Source: Halobacillus sp. A5
GTDB taxonomy: Bacteria; Bacillota; Bacilli; Bacillales; Halobacillaceae
Assembly (NCBI RefSeq): GCF_024189315.1
Contig: NZ_JAIZEO010000001.1
Span: forward strand, 992,001 to 1,056,000
DNA length: 64,000 nt
Direction: 5' to 3'
The notes beneath the pieces are model-generated. The model was not told where the DNA came from. It did no database searches and saw only the letters and a list, made by a program, of their open reading frames with translations. Shown here piece by piece: positions 55,567-63,985 of this stretch. Made by a program: the position numbers and the translations under genes. Within the stretch, counting starts at the first letter, position 1; each line of letters begins with the position of its first letter.

Positions 55567-55592
55567 CTTAAGTCGGCGACAGGTCCGCTGTC
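55567..55592 (-). promoter_or_regulatory. Copy 1 of the 26-nt hairpin motif
   Basis: GACAG/CTGTC stem with loop CGGAC, then ACTTAAG at the same spacing as in copies 2 and 3. It lies 36 nt upstream of copy 2 and is preceded by AAGGTACGGGAC. A similar AAGGTATGGCAC precedes copy 3. Confidence 0.6.
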
Positions 55593-55631
55593 CCGTACCT
55601 TAAATGTTACAAATTTATGAATCTATTATAG

Positions 55632-55660
55632 ATATTATCTTTTTTTGATGAAAATTTCAA
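55632..55660 (-). promoter_or_regulatory. Promoter of the OFA transporter operon
   Basis: Minus-strand TTGAAA and TAATAT 17 nt apart. This gives a leader of about 200 nt that contains motif copies 1 and 2 and the attenuator. Confidence 0.65.
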
Positions 55661-55697
55661 ATAGTTTTTGTATCTGATCGACTTTAAGTATTTAAAC

Positions 55698-55726
55698 TTG
55701 TCATGCAACTTTGTTATTCGTTATAG
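55698..55726 (+). promoter_or_regulatory. Promoter of fdhD
   Basis: TTGTCA and TTATAG 17 nt apart, about 40 nt before the fdhD start and divergent from the transporter promoter. Confidence 0.5.
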
Positions 55727-55765
55727 TTTTAGTAATGTCAATAACACTCAGAGAGGGTGAACAAC

Positions 55766-56557
55766 ATGAATGAGAGAATGAGTGTGAATAAGTCTATTGT
55801 CCGGTTTAAAGACGGTAATTTTAATCAAATTAATGACCATATTGTTACAGAATTTCCTATGACTATCTACGTTAATAACGAAGAATTTGCCACTATGGTC
55901 TGCACACCTGCCCATTTTGATGAAATGGTGATCGGCTTCTTAGCCTCAGAAGGAGTTATTCGTTTTCGAAACGATATTAAAGCTTTAAATATTGACGAAG
56001 AAAAAGGCTTTGCCTATGTGGAACTCGCTGAGGGAAAAGAGATTAACAATCAGCGGGATTTCTCTAAACGCTTCATTGGCTCCTGCTGTGGGAAAAGCCG
56101 TCAGTTTTACTTTCAGAATGATGTACAAACCGCTAAAACATCAACAGCTGAAACGAAGATTACCGCCGATCAGTGCATTCGCCTCATGCAGCAGATGCAG
56201 GATAACAGCCATGTGTTTAAAGGGACTGGAGGCGTACATAACGCGGCGATCTGTACAAGCGGTGAAATGGTGGTAGGCCGTACAGACATCGGCCGGCATA
56301 ACGCATTAGATAAGCTTTATGGCCATTGTCTCATGAATCAAATTTCCGTCAGGGATAAAATTCTTGTATTCAGCGGCAGAATTTCTTCAGAGGTCTTAAC
56401 AAAAGCTGCCAAAATCGGCGTCGGTATCGTCCTGTCAAAGTCTGCTCCGACAGATTTAGCTGTACAGCTGGCTGAGGATTTAAATATTACAGCGGTTGGC
56501 TTCATCCGTGGAAGTTCGTTCAATATATACTCTCATCCAAGAAGAGTTACTAATTAA
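55766..56557 (+). CDS. fdhD: FdhD, formate dehydrogenase sulfurtransferase
   Basis: A 263-aa accessory protein that passes sulfur from a cysteine desulfurase to the molybdenum cofactor of formate dehydrogenase. Conserved stretches are TPAHFDEMVIGFLASEG, GTGGVHNAAICTSGE and GRTDIGRHNALDKL. The active-site cysteines occur as an adjacent pair, GSCCGKSR, rather than the CxxC of E. coli FdhD. ATG at 55766 follows AGAGGG. It is divergent from the FdhF-type operon and co-transcribed with the next small gene. Confidence 0.93.
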   Translation: MNERMSVNKSIVRFKDGNFNQINDHIVTEFPMTIYVNNEEFATMVCTPAHFDEMVIGFLASEGVIRFRNDIKALNIDEEKGFAYVELAEGKEINNQRDFSKRFIGSCCGKSRQFYFQNDVQTAKTSTAETKITADQCIRLMQQMQDNSHVFKGTGGVHNAAICTSGEMVVGRTDIGRHNALDKLYGHCLMNQISVRDKILVFSGRISSEVLTKAAKIGVGIVLSKSAPTDLAVQLAEDLNITAVGFIRGSSFNIYSHPRRVTN

Positions 56558-56574
56558 GAAGGAGGTGTTTCCTG

Positions 56575-56805
56575 ATGAGTTCATGTCCAATTGATCATAC
56601 ACTCGAAGATACTAAGAAGAAGCTGGAAAGCCAAAAGGAGTTTCTGCCGGAAGAATTGTATAAAGCAGCCGGTCACTTTTTAAACAGCCGCCCTTCTCAA
56701 GATGAGCTTAATGAGCTGTTTCATTTACTTAAAAAGTACGACCTGGCCGCTGATGAGGAGAAGCAGATGCGAAATAAAAATCTGAAGGAATTAACAAAGC
56801 AGTAA
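56575..56805 (+). CDS. Small helical protein downstream of fdhD
   Basis: A 76-aa acidic, helical protein (MSSCPIDHTLEDTKKKL...). An FLPEELYKAAGHFL helix and a second LNELFHLLKKYDL helix are evident. I recognise no named family, though small proteins of this kind are found after fdhD in Bacillaceae. AAGGAGGTG upstream and 17 nt from fdhD show co-transcription. A role in maturing or controlling the molybdoenzyme is only a guess. Confidence 0.72.
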   Translation: MSSCPIDHTLEDTKKKLESQKEFLPEELYKAAGHFLNSRPSQDELNELFHLLKKYDLAADEEKQMRNKNLKELTKQ

Positions 56806-56819
56806 TCCACCGAAAAAAA

Positions 56820-56897
56820 GGCGCAAGCGCCCTGACAGGCATCCTTCCCTTCCAAAAAAAGGATGCCTTATAAATCAAGTACCTGGGCGCTTACGCC
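56820..56897. repeat. Bcr-like long hairpin repeat
   Basis: GGCGCAAGCGCCC (56820-56832) pairs with GGGCGCTTACGCC (56885-56897) with one mismatch, and an inner AGGCATCC/GGATGCCT pair lies between. The AGGCGCAAGCGCC start is typical of dispersed hairpin repeats in Bacillus-group genomes. It may also terminate fdhD transcription. Confidence 0.55.
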
Positions 56898-56932
56898 GAT
56901 TGCTGCTTTATTCACAGTAGATTCATAGACAG

Positions 56933-56964
56933 AAAAAACGAGCCCCTTTATATTGAGGACTCGT
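56933..56964 (-). terminator. Terminator of the lysine-degradation operon
   Basis: ACGAG/CTCGT stem extended by TCC/GGG pairs and followed by TTTTTT on the minus strand. Confidence 0.75.
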
Positions 56965-56974
56965 CTTTTGTGTT

Positions 56975-58132
56975 CTATTTATCCTGAAAAAATTCTTCAG
57001 AAATCACTACTCCCCGCTTCGCCATTTCAGCTATATACAAATCACCAGGTACGACCTGCTCAGGAGGCAGCACCCCTCTTTTTGTAATGAACCGGCTGCC
57101 GATCATCTGAGCGGCTACGGAGATCGTATTGGCAGTGGCACGTGCCATAGCAGTTACTTGATTCAAACGATCTTTATAGGTAACCATCTCGTATTGATAC
57201 GCGGCATTTATGCCATCCTTAATTCCGCCCACACAGACCCGAAGCAGTACAGCATCATCTTTATCCCCTAAATCAACGATCGGATCAAGAGCTTTCAGCA
57301 ATACTTCACGAGGTTTGACCATCACTCCCCCAACTTCAATCTCGTAATCATTGCTTGTTAATTTTAAATCAACAAGCAGCTTCATTTTATCTGCATGTCC
57401 CGGGTAGCGTATGGTTTTATATTCGAGCGTTTCAATCTCAGAATAGGTATTTAGTAAAGTGGAAGTGCCCCCTGATGTATGAAACGCTTCAAGTGGACCG
57501 AACCGGTCAAAATACAGCCGTTCGACTTCAGACAGGGAAGGCACCTTCTGTTTCTTTCCATTCCGTATAATGGTCGATGGATCGGTATAGTGGTCGAATA
57601 ATCCCTCCATCGAAAAAACATGCTTATATTCAAGCGGCGGTTCAGGATGAACAGGGATCCCGCCGACAAATAACTTAATAGACTGCAGCTTGTCAAGCTT
57701 ACCTGCACCGTATCCAGAAAGGATATTAATCATCCCGGGTGCAACACCAAGGTCAGGTATAATTGTTACTTGAGCTGCTTTTGCCTTTTGATCCAGCTGG
57801 AGAACACGATCAGTAATATGTCCGATGTGCCCGCCTAAATCAACCGAACTCACGCCCACTTCAATTGCCGTACGGGCTACTACTTCATTAAAAGAATAAA
57901 ACAAAGCATTAATTACGACATCAAATTCTTTAATAAATAATGCCAATTGATCAGGATTGCCTGCATCAACCTGATACGCCTGAAGCTTGGGTGAATCTAT
58001 AACCCGACATACAGCTTCGGCCCTTTTGCGGTCGATGTCTGCCAGTCCTACTTTCATCACCCCGGCGCTTTGAACTAAATCACGTGCTGCTTCTTTTCCC
58101 ATTAAGCCAGATCCTAATACAGCTACTTTCAT
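56975..58132 (-). CDS. L-lysine 6-dehydrogenase (saccharopine dehydrogenase family)
   Basis: A 385-aa NAD-dependent enzyme. N-terminal Rossmann motif [30 protein letters not shown] and [20 protein letters not shown], then [16 protein letters not shown] and [13 protein letters not shown], closely follow what I recall of Geobacillus stearothermophilus lysine 6-dehydrogenase. That enzyme oxidatively deaminates lysine to 2-aminoadipate 6-semialdehyde, which cyclises to piperideine carboxylate. ATG at 58132 with AAGGAGG 6 nt upstream is preferred. It is last in an operon with an aldehyde dehydrogenase, a ThDP enzyme and an aminotransferase, which fits lysine catabolism. Carboxynorspermidine or saccharopine activity is a less likely alternative. 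Confidence 0.85.
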   Translation of the reverse strand: MKVAVLGSGLMGKEAARDLVQSAGVMKVGLADIDRKRAEAVCRVIDSPKLQAYQVDAGNPDQLALFIKEFDVVINALFYSFNEVVARTAIEVGVSSVDLGGHIGHITDRVLQLDQKAKAAQVTIIPDLGVAPGMINILSGYGAGKLDKLQSIKLFVGGIPVHPEPPLEYKHVFSMEGLFDHYTDPSTIIRNGKKQKVPSLSEVERLYFDRFGPLEAFHTSGGTSTLLNTYSEIETLEYKTIRYPGHADKMKLLVDLKLTSNDYEIEVGGVMVKPREVLLKALDPIVDLGDKDDAVLLRVCVGGIKDGINAAYQYEMVTYKDRLNQVTAMARATANTISVAAQMIGSRFITKRGVLPPEQVVPGDLYIAEMAKRGVVISEEFFQDK

Positions 58133-58162
58133 AGTCCGCCTCCTTTTCACCAGCTGTTCAGA

Positions 58163-59665
58163 CTATTCTACATCTATCTGCGCCCGCTGCAGCTTACCGC
58201 TGAAATCAACATACACCGCTTTCCATTCTGTAAACACATCTAAAGCCGCAACCCCCGAATCACGGTGCCCGTTCCCTGTTCCCTTCGTACCCCCAAAAGG
58301 AAGATGAATTTCTGCCCCTGTAGTCCCAGCATTAATATACACAATGCCCGTATCTAAATCTCGCTGGGCAGCGAACACTTTATTTACGTCCCGGGTGAAA
58401 ATGGAACTCGATAATCCAAATTCCACGCTGTTATTAATTTCGATTGCTTCCTCCATGCTCTTCACAGGAATTAAAGAAACAACAGGACCAAAGATTTCCT
58501 CCTGGGCAATGCGCATGTCTGCTGTCACATCGGTAAACAGAGTCGGAGCAAAATAATTTCCTTTTCGATGTTCACCAGATTCCAAAACGTGACCTCCGGC
58601 AAGCAGCACAGCCCCTTCCTCTTTACCAACCTCGATATAGTTCCTAACCTTCTCCAGCCCTTTTTGATTTATTATCGGACCGACTTTCACTGTTTCATCC
58701 AACCCATTACCGATTGTGAGTTTAGTGATTTCATGCTGCAGCCGTTTTTCAAGCTCTTCCTTCACATCTTCATGAACGATTACCCGGCTGCAAGCTGTAC
58801 ATCTCTGCCCGCTCGTTCCATAGGCGCTCCACAAAATCCCTTCTACCGCCAGTGATAAATCGGCATCCTCCATGACGATAACGGCATTTTTACCGCCCAT
58901 TTCCAGAGACACTTTTTTTAAACGCTGACCACATTTCCCTGCAATATTCCGCCCGACTTCATTCGATCCGGTAAATGAAATCACTCGGATGTCTTCCTGC
59001 TCGATCATCGCTTCTCCCACATCAGCTCCTGATCCGAATACGACATTAACTACGCCTTTAGGCAGGCCTGCTTCTTCAAATATTTTTGCTAATTCATAGG
59101 CCATAATCGGAGTCTCAGTAGCAGGCTTCCACACAACTGCATTCCCCGCGACAATAGCAGGAAATGATTTCCATGTAGCGATTGCAATCGGAAAGTTCCA
59201 TGGTGTGATAATACCTACTACACCAACGGGGGCCCGCACACTCATGGCGAACTTATCCTTAAGCTCGGATGGAGTCGTTTGTCCAAATAAACGACGGCCT
59301 TCTCCCGCCATGTAGAAAGCCATATCAATCCCTTCCTGCACCTCACCGCGCGCTTCTTCGATCACCTTTCCGTTTTCCATTGTTAATAATTGAGAAAGTC
59401 TTTCTTTATTTTCCTTCATTAACACTCCTACACGGAACAGAACCTCTGCCCGCTGCGGTGCTGGAACAAGAGCCCAGCTTTTCTGCGCCTTTTTGGCTGC
59501 CTGCACTGCTTCTTTTACCTCTTGCTTAAGAGATAAAGGTACTTGTACAATCGTTTCCAGCGTCGCAGGATTCGTAACCTCTGTGAATCTATTATTGGAA
59601 GGCTCCATCCATTTTCCACCTATATAATTTAGAAGCTTTTCGTTCCTCATCAGCTTTAAACTCAC
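58163..59665 (-). CDS. Aldehyde dehydrogenase, probably 2-aminoadipate semialdehyde
   Basis: A 500-aa NAD(P)-dependent aldehyde dehydrogenase. GIITPWNFPIAI and SFTGSNEVG are cofactor motifs, Glu is in LEMGGKNAV and the catalytic Cys is in SGQRCTACS. The C-terminal GAEIHLPFGGTKGTGNGHR differs from betaine or succinate semialdehyde enzymes. The operon suggests oxidation of 2-aminoadipate 6-semialdehyde to 2-aminoadipate, and perhaps also of glutarate semialdehyde. Substrate is inferred from context only. GTG start with GGGAGG upstream. Confidence 0.87.
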   Translation of the reverse strand: MSLKLMRNEKLLNYIGGKWMEPSNNRFTEVTNPATLETIVQVPLSLKQEVKEAVQAAKKAQKSWALVPAPQRAEVLFRVGVLMKENKERLSQLLTMENGKVIEEARGEVQEGIDMAFYMAGEGRRLFGQTTPSELKDKFAMSVRAPVGVVGIITPWNFPIAIATWKSFPAIVAGNAVVWKPATETPIMAYELAKIFEEAGLPKGVVNVVFGSGADVGEAMIEQEDIRVISFTGSNEVGRNIAGKCGQRLKKVSLEMGGKNAVIVMEDADLSLAVEGILWSAYGTSGQRCTACSRVIVHEDVKEELEKRLQHEITKLTIGNGLDETVKVGPIINQKGLEKVRNYIEVGKEEGAVLLAGGHVLESGEHRKGNYFAPTLFTDVTADMRIAQEEIFGPVVSLIPVKSMEEAIEINNSVEFGLSSSIFTRDVNKVFAAQRDLDTGIVYINAGTTGAEIHLPFGGTKGTGNGHRDSGVAALDVFTEWKAVYVDFSGKLQRAQIDVE

Positions 59666-59683
59666 CTGCTCATTCCTCCCTTA

Positions 59684-61345
59684 TTATGAATTGCCGAACG
59701 TTCTCTCCCTGATTTGACCTATGGTTGAAGAAACGGAGATTTGTTCACGGTCGCAGTCAATTTCAATTACGGCAGGCTTTTCGACTTTTAACGCCTGGGT
59801 AAGAGCTTGTTCAAATTCATCTGCCTTCTTCACTAAATAACTCACTGCCCCTACTTCACGGGCAAGCCTGGAAAATGGCACCACGCCTAAGTCAGTGCCA
59901 ATCGTTTTATTAGGAAATTGAAGCTCCTGATGCATACGAATCGTCCCATACATATTGTTATTAAAAACAACACTGATCACAGGGATGTTATATCTGACCG
60001 CTGTTTCCAGCTCTTGAAAGGTCATCATAAAACCGCCATCCCCTGAGAGAGACACGACTTTACACTCTGGTCGTGCAAGCTTAACTCCAATAGCGGCGGG
60101 CATTCCATATCCCATTGCGCCCGAGGTGGGACCAACGTATGTCTGCTTTTTATTAAATTGAAAATAAGTATGCAGCCATCCTGCGAAGTTCCCCGCATCG
60201 TTTGTAATAATGGCATCTTCAGGTAAGCACTTTTGTAAAATAGAAATGATTTCATAATGGCTGGTTTTGTTATTTACGTGCAGGGATTGTACATAAGCAG
60301 CACGGCGCTCTTCTGCCCATACCTCCCAAGTGGGACTAACTTCCATAGATAATAGGCACGTTAAAGCTTCCTTGGCATCTGCTGCGATTCCTACATCTGG
60401 AGGATACACCTTCCCTAGGGTTTCATAGTCGATGTCAATATGAATCAGAGACTGGCCACTCGTTAGAAGGGAATAATCTTGAGTCGTCACTTCAGATAAT
60501 CTTGAGCCGACAGCGAGAACGACATCTGCTTTATTTACGGTTTCTACGAGCTGTCGCTTCATTCCGAGTCCAAGATGACCGGTATACTTCGAATGTTCAT
60601 TAGGAAACACATCATGCCGGCGGAAGGCCGACATAACCGGAATTTTGTACTTTTCAGCAAATGACAGCAGTACACCTTCAGCCTCCGCAGCTTTCACTCC
60701 GCCCCCGGCAATAACTACCGGACGCTCTGCACGGCGCAGTCTTCTTTCCACTTCATGAACTTCTTTTAAGGAAGGACGCGGGCAGGGTCTGTTCACCGAA
60801 TGGGTAAATACCATCTCTGCTTTCTTCATAAGCAGGTCTTCCGGCAGAGAAATAACTACCGGACCGGGCCGGCCGGTTTTCGCTATTCTAAAAGCCCGCT
60901 GAACAAGCTCAGGTACTCTTTCCGGATGTTGAATCTCTACCACCCATTTCGTAATGGGCCCGAAAAATTGCTCCAGCTCAATTTCTTGAAAACCTTCCCT
61001 CCCTCTAAATTGACTATGAACCTGTCCTAAAAAAACGACCAGGGGGGTAGAGTCCTGATAAGCCGTGTGAACCCCAATTGATAAATTCGAACCCCCGACT
61101 CCTCTTGTAGCAAGCACGACCCCTGGCTTTCCACTTGCTTTAGCGAATCCTTCAGCCATGAACGAAGCCCCGCCTTCATGTCTTGCCGACTTCAGTTCAA
61201 TGCTCGATTCATCATAAATCGCATCCATCACAGGTAAATAGCTTTCTCCCGGTACACAAAAGACCTGATTGATCCTTTCAAGCTTGATACACTCCACAAT
61301 AGCTTGAGCACTTGTCATCAGTGAAAGTTGATGTGGGATCTTCAA
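59684..61345 (-). CDS. ThDP-dependent acetolactate-synthase-like enzyme, candidate 2-oxoadipate decarboxylase
   Basis: A 553-aa enzyme with the three-domain ThDP fold. Catalytic Glu in ARHEGGASFMAEGFA; ThDP/Mg2+ motif LSGDGGFMMTFQEL followed by NNNMYGTIRMHQ. It lacks a regulatory-subunit gene, and the true ilvB lies elsewhere in this window, so branched-chain synthesis is not its job. In this operon a 2-oxo acid, 2-oxoadipate, would be formed by the aminotransferase, so decarboxylation to glutarate semialdehyde is proposed. Its TTG start overlaps the aminotransferase stop (TTGA). Acetolactate formation or a carboligase role is the alternative. Confidence 0.82.
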   Translation of the reverse strand: MKIPHQLSLMTSAQAIVECIKLERINQVFCVPGESYLPVMDAIYDESSIELKSARHEGGASFMAEGFAKASGKPGVVLATRGVGGSNLSIGVHTAYQDSTPLVVFLGQVHSQFRGREGFQEIELEQFFGPITKWVVEIQHPERVPELVQRAFRIAKTGRPGPVVISLPEDLLMKKAEMVFTHSVNRPCPRPSLKEVHEVERRLRRAERPVVIAGGGVKAAEAEGVLLSFAEKYKIPVMSAFRRHDVFPNEHSKYTGHLGLGMKRQLVETVNKADVVLAVGSRLSEVTTQDYSLLTSGQSLIHIDIDYETLGKVYPPDVGIAADAKEALTCLLSMEVSPTWEVWAEERRAAYVQSLHVNNKTSHYEIISILQKCLPEDAIITNDAGNFAGWLHTYFQFNKKQTYVGPTSGAMGYGMPAAIGVKLARPECKVVSLSGDGGFMMTFQELETAVRYNIPVISVVFNNNMYGTIRMHQELQFPNKTIGTDLGVVPFSRLAREVGAVSYLVKKADEFEQALTQALKVEKPAVIEIDCDREQISVSSTIGQIRERTFGNS

Positions 61346-62517
61346 GGAGACCCTCCTCCATTCATTTTTTTCAAGCGTAAGACAGCCTCCTCCAAACGGG
61401 GCATGGCTACAGACAGGGATATTCTTACATATCCTTCACCCAGCTTTCCAAAGGCCGTTCCAGGGGTGAGAATAACTCCTGCTTCCTCCAAAACTTTTTC
61501 CGTAAAAGCCCTCGATGTGAAGCCCTCAGGTATCTTCGCCCAAATAAAGAAGGTCCCCCTCGGCTCATCTGCTTCGATGCCCAACTCCTTTAAAGCCGCC
61601 ATCATATATTTCATCCGGGAATAATAGACTGCATTATTCTCTTTAACGGTTGAAAGGTCACTGTTCAATGCTTCAGCTCCTGCTTTTTGGATGGCTGGAA
61701 ACTGACTCGTATCTATATTGCTCTTCACAATAGATAGAGCCTGGATTAAATCTTTATTTCCAACCACATACCCCATTCTCCAGCCTGTCATATTAAAGCT
61801 CTTGGACAATGACCCAAATTCTACGGCAGCTTCCTTAGCCCCTGGTATTTGCAAAATACTGGGAGCTTGATAATCTTTAAAAGTAACTAAATCATATGCC
61901 GCATCATGAGCTGTTAGTATGTTATATCTGGAAGCAAAATCCAGAGCTTCTTTAAATGTTTCTCTTTCCACAGTCGCTCCTGTAGGGTTACCCGGATAGT
62001 TGAGCAGCATCAGCTTTACTTGCTTCAACTCGTCCTCTTTAAAATGATCAAACTGAGGCACATAATGTTTCTCTGAATTAAGCGGAAGCGGTACTCCTGT
62101 TCCATGCGCAAGGTGAACAGCTGATTGGTAAACCGGGTAGCCTGGATCCGGGATCAGTACTTTATCTCCTGGATTTAATACAGCAAGGATTAAATGAGCA
62201 ATTCCTTCCTTGGAACCAATGAGCGCCTGTACTTCAGTTTCAGGGTCGACTTCAACTTTGTAATGCTTCTTATAAAACCCTGCTACTGCTTGTTTAAATT
62301 CAAGACAACCTCCATAAGGCGAATATTTATGATTATCCGGCTTCCTGGATTCATTGATTAAGCGGTTAATAATAAAGTCCGGTGTCGGCAGATCCGGAGC
62401 CCCTATCCCTAAGTCAATAATGTCTATTCCCTTCTCCTGCAGCTCTTTCTTCTTTTGATGAAAAACTGAAAAAAGATAAGGAGGCAGGCTATTCACCTGA
62501 CTGGATCCATACTTCAC
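61342..62517 (-). CDS. Class I/II PLP aminotransferase, candidate 2-aminoadipate aminotransferase
   Basis: A 391-aa fold-type I aminotransferase of the LL-DAP/alanine-like group. It begins YGSSQVNSLPPYLFSV. PYGGCLEFKQAVAGFY, NYPGNPTGA and the PLP lysine motif FGSLSKSFNMTGWRMGY are present. GTG at 62517 has GGGGGTG 5 nt upstream and is preferred to the start twelve codons earlier. It is first in the operon; 2-aminoadipate to 2-oxoadipate is inferred from the neighbours. A general role with another amino acid is possible. Confidence 0.85.
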   Translation of the reverse strand: MKYGSSQVNSLPPYLFSVFHQKKKELQEKGIDIIDLGIGAPDLPTPDFIINRLINESRKPDNHKYSPYGGCLEFKQAVAGFYKKHYKVEVDPETEVQALIGSKEGIAHLILAVLNPGDKVLIPDPGYPVYQSAVHLAHGTGVPLPLNSEKHYVPQFDHFKEDELKQVKLMLLNYPGNPTGATVERETFKEALDFASRYNILTAHDAAYDLVTFKDYQAPSILQIPGAKEAAVEFGSLSKSFNMTGWRMGYVVGNKDLIQALSIVKSNIDTSQFPAIQKAGAEALNSDLSTVKENNAVYYSRMKYMMAALKELGIEADEPRGTFFIWAKIPEGFTSRAFTEKVLEEAGVILTPGTAFGKLGEGYVRISLSVAMPRLEEAVLRLKKMNGGGSP

Positions 62518-62776
62518 GCATACACCCCCCGTTTCTTTGCTCACATTTGCCACATGGGTTGTCCGATTAGTCTATCCTATTAAAGAAAAACCTTTTTCAT
62601 GATAGGTCTTTTGCTTCCATGTACATCTAAGGTCATATCCGCTGATAAATTAGAATAAGATGTAAGGCAGGACAAACCTTATCCGCATCCCTCTAATCCC
62701 AGTAGATCTAGAAGCCGGCTGGATTCATACATCGTATGGGTTCATCTGGCTTTTTTCCTTATGTTGAAAGGGTGTG

Positions 62777-63970
62777 ATGAAAGTGACCGCTGCGCTTGAA
62801 GGCATAACCGTTCTCGACTTGACCCGTGTTCTTGCAGGTCCGTATTGTTCAATGATTTTAGGTGATTTAGGGGCAGAAGTAATTAAAGTGGAGGCGCCGG
62901 GGGGAAGCGATGAAACAAGAAAATGGGGTCCTCCTTTTCAAGAAGGGGTGAGTGCGTATTACTTATGTGCCAATCGAAATAAAAAGAGTCTTACGATTAA
63001 TTTAAAAACCGAACAGGGCAGAGAAATGATTAAGAAGCTTGCAGCAAAGAGTGACGTACTCATTCATAACTTTAAGACAGGAACGATGGAAAGGCTGGGT
63101 CTCTCTTATTTAGAGTTAAGAGAAATCAACCCTCTTCTCGTGTACTGCGCCATTACCGGCTTTGGTGAAACCGGACCGCTTAAAAATCTGCCAGGCTATG
63201 ATTTCATCATTCAAGCAATGAGCGGCTTAATGAGTATTACAGGAAATGCTTCTTCAGGGCCGCAGAAAATGGGAATTGCAATTACTGACGTACTGACAGG
63301 ATTATATGCCTGCATTGGTATTCAAGCAGCTTTAGTAGAAAGAAACCGTTCCGGAGCTGGTCAAAAAATTGATTTATCTCTGTATGACTCCGCAGTGAGC
63401 TCGTTAATTAATATTGGGAGCAATTACTTAATGTCAGGAGAAAAACCTTTGAGATGGGGAAATCACCATGCTAACATCGTTCCCTACCAAACCTTTACCT
63501 CCTCTGATGGAGAAATGGTCGTGGCTGTCGGGAATGATAAACAGTTCGCCTCCCTATGCCGGGTAGCCGGCGAGCCAAAGCTTGCAGCAGATCTAAGGTT
63601 CCGCACAAATCCTGACAGAGTCGCCAATCGGAATTTACTTGGTGAGATTTTACAAAAAGCTTTCGAAACAAAACCAACAACTTACTGGGAGGAACAATGC
63701 CGCGCAGCCAATATTCCCTTTGGAGCCATTCAGACAATCGACGATGTAGCAGCCGATGAACAGTTAAATGAGCGTCACATGTTCATTACCTCTACTCATC
63801 CAAAAGCGGGAGAAATTAAGATGATCGGCAGCCCGCTGAAGCTCTCGCGTACTCCTGTTTCATATGAACGCCATCCGCCTGAACCTGGTGAGCATACCAC
63901 AGACATTCTCAGACAGCTCGGCTGCGATGAAGATGAAATAAATGAATTAAGGAAAAGAAACATGATATAA
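62777..63970 (+). CDS. CaiB/BaiF-family CoA-transferase, candidate glutarate CoA-transferase
   Basis: A 397-aa family III CoA-transferase. The start LDLTRVLAGPYCSMILGDLGA and VIKVEAPGGSDETRKWGPP are the CoA-binding signature. Catalytic Asp lies in GIAITDVLTGLYAC. The human glutarate CoA-transferase SUGCT and formyl- or carnitine-CoA transferases share the fold. Divergent from the lysine operon and followed by a gene starting MNFEF, it could activate glutarate with succinyl-CoA. ATG at 62777 is used; GTG at 62783 is a possible later start. Confidence 0.82.
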   Translation: MKVTAALEGITVLDLTRVLAGPYCSMILGDLGAEVIKVEAPGGSDETRKWGPPFQEGVSAYYLCANRNKKSLTINLKTEQGREMIKKLAAKSDVLIHNFKTGTMERLGLSYLELREINPLLVYCAITGFGETGPLKNLPGYDFIIQAMSGLMSITGNASSGPQKMGIAITDVLTGLYACIGIQAALVERNRSGAGQKIDLSLYDSAVSSLINIGSNYLMSGEKPLRWGNHHANIVPYQTFTSSDGEMVVAVGNDKQFASLCRVAGEPKLAADLRFRTNPDRVANRNLLGEILQKAFETKPTTYWEEQCRAANIPFGAIQTIDDVAADEQLNERHMFITSTHPKAGEIKMIGSPLKLSRTPVSYERHPPEPGEHTTDILRQLGCDEDEINELRKRNMI

Positions 63971-63985
63971 GGAGGCCCATTCGTC

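Noticed and set aside
55444-55620. Known riboswitch (Moco, THF, ZTP, guanidine) before the OFA transporter
   Set aside because: I compared the leader with remembered consensus sequences of these classes. Short stretches look similar, but none of the conserved cores is complete, so I describe it as an unclassified attenuator.
62554-62776. Sigma-54 promoter between the lysine operon and the CoA-transferase gene
   Set aside because: Candidate TGG and TGC elements exist, but their spacing does not fit the -24/-12 consensus on either strand.
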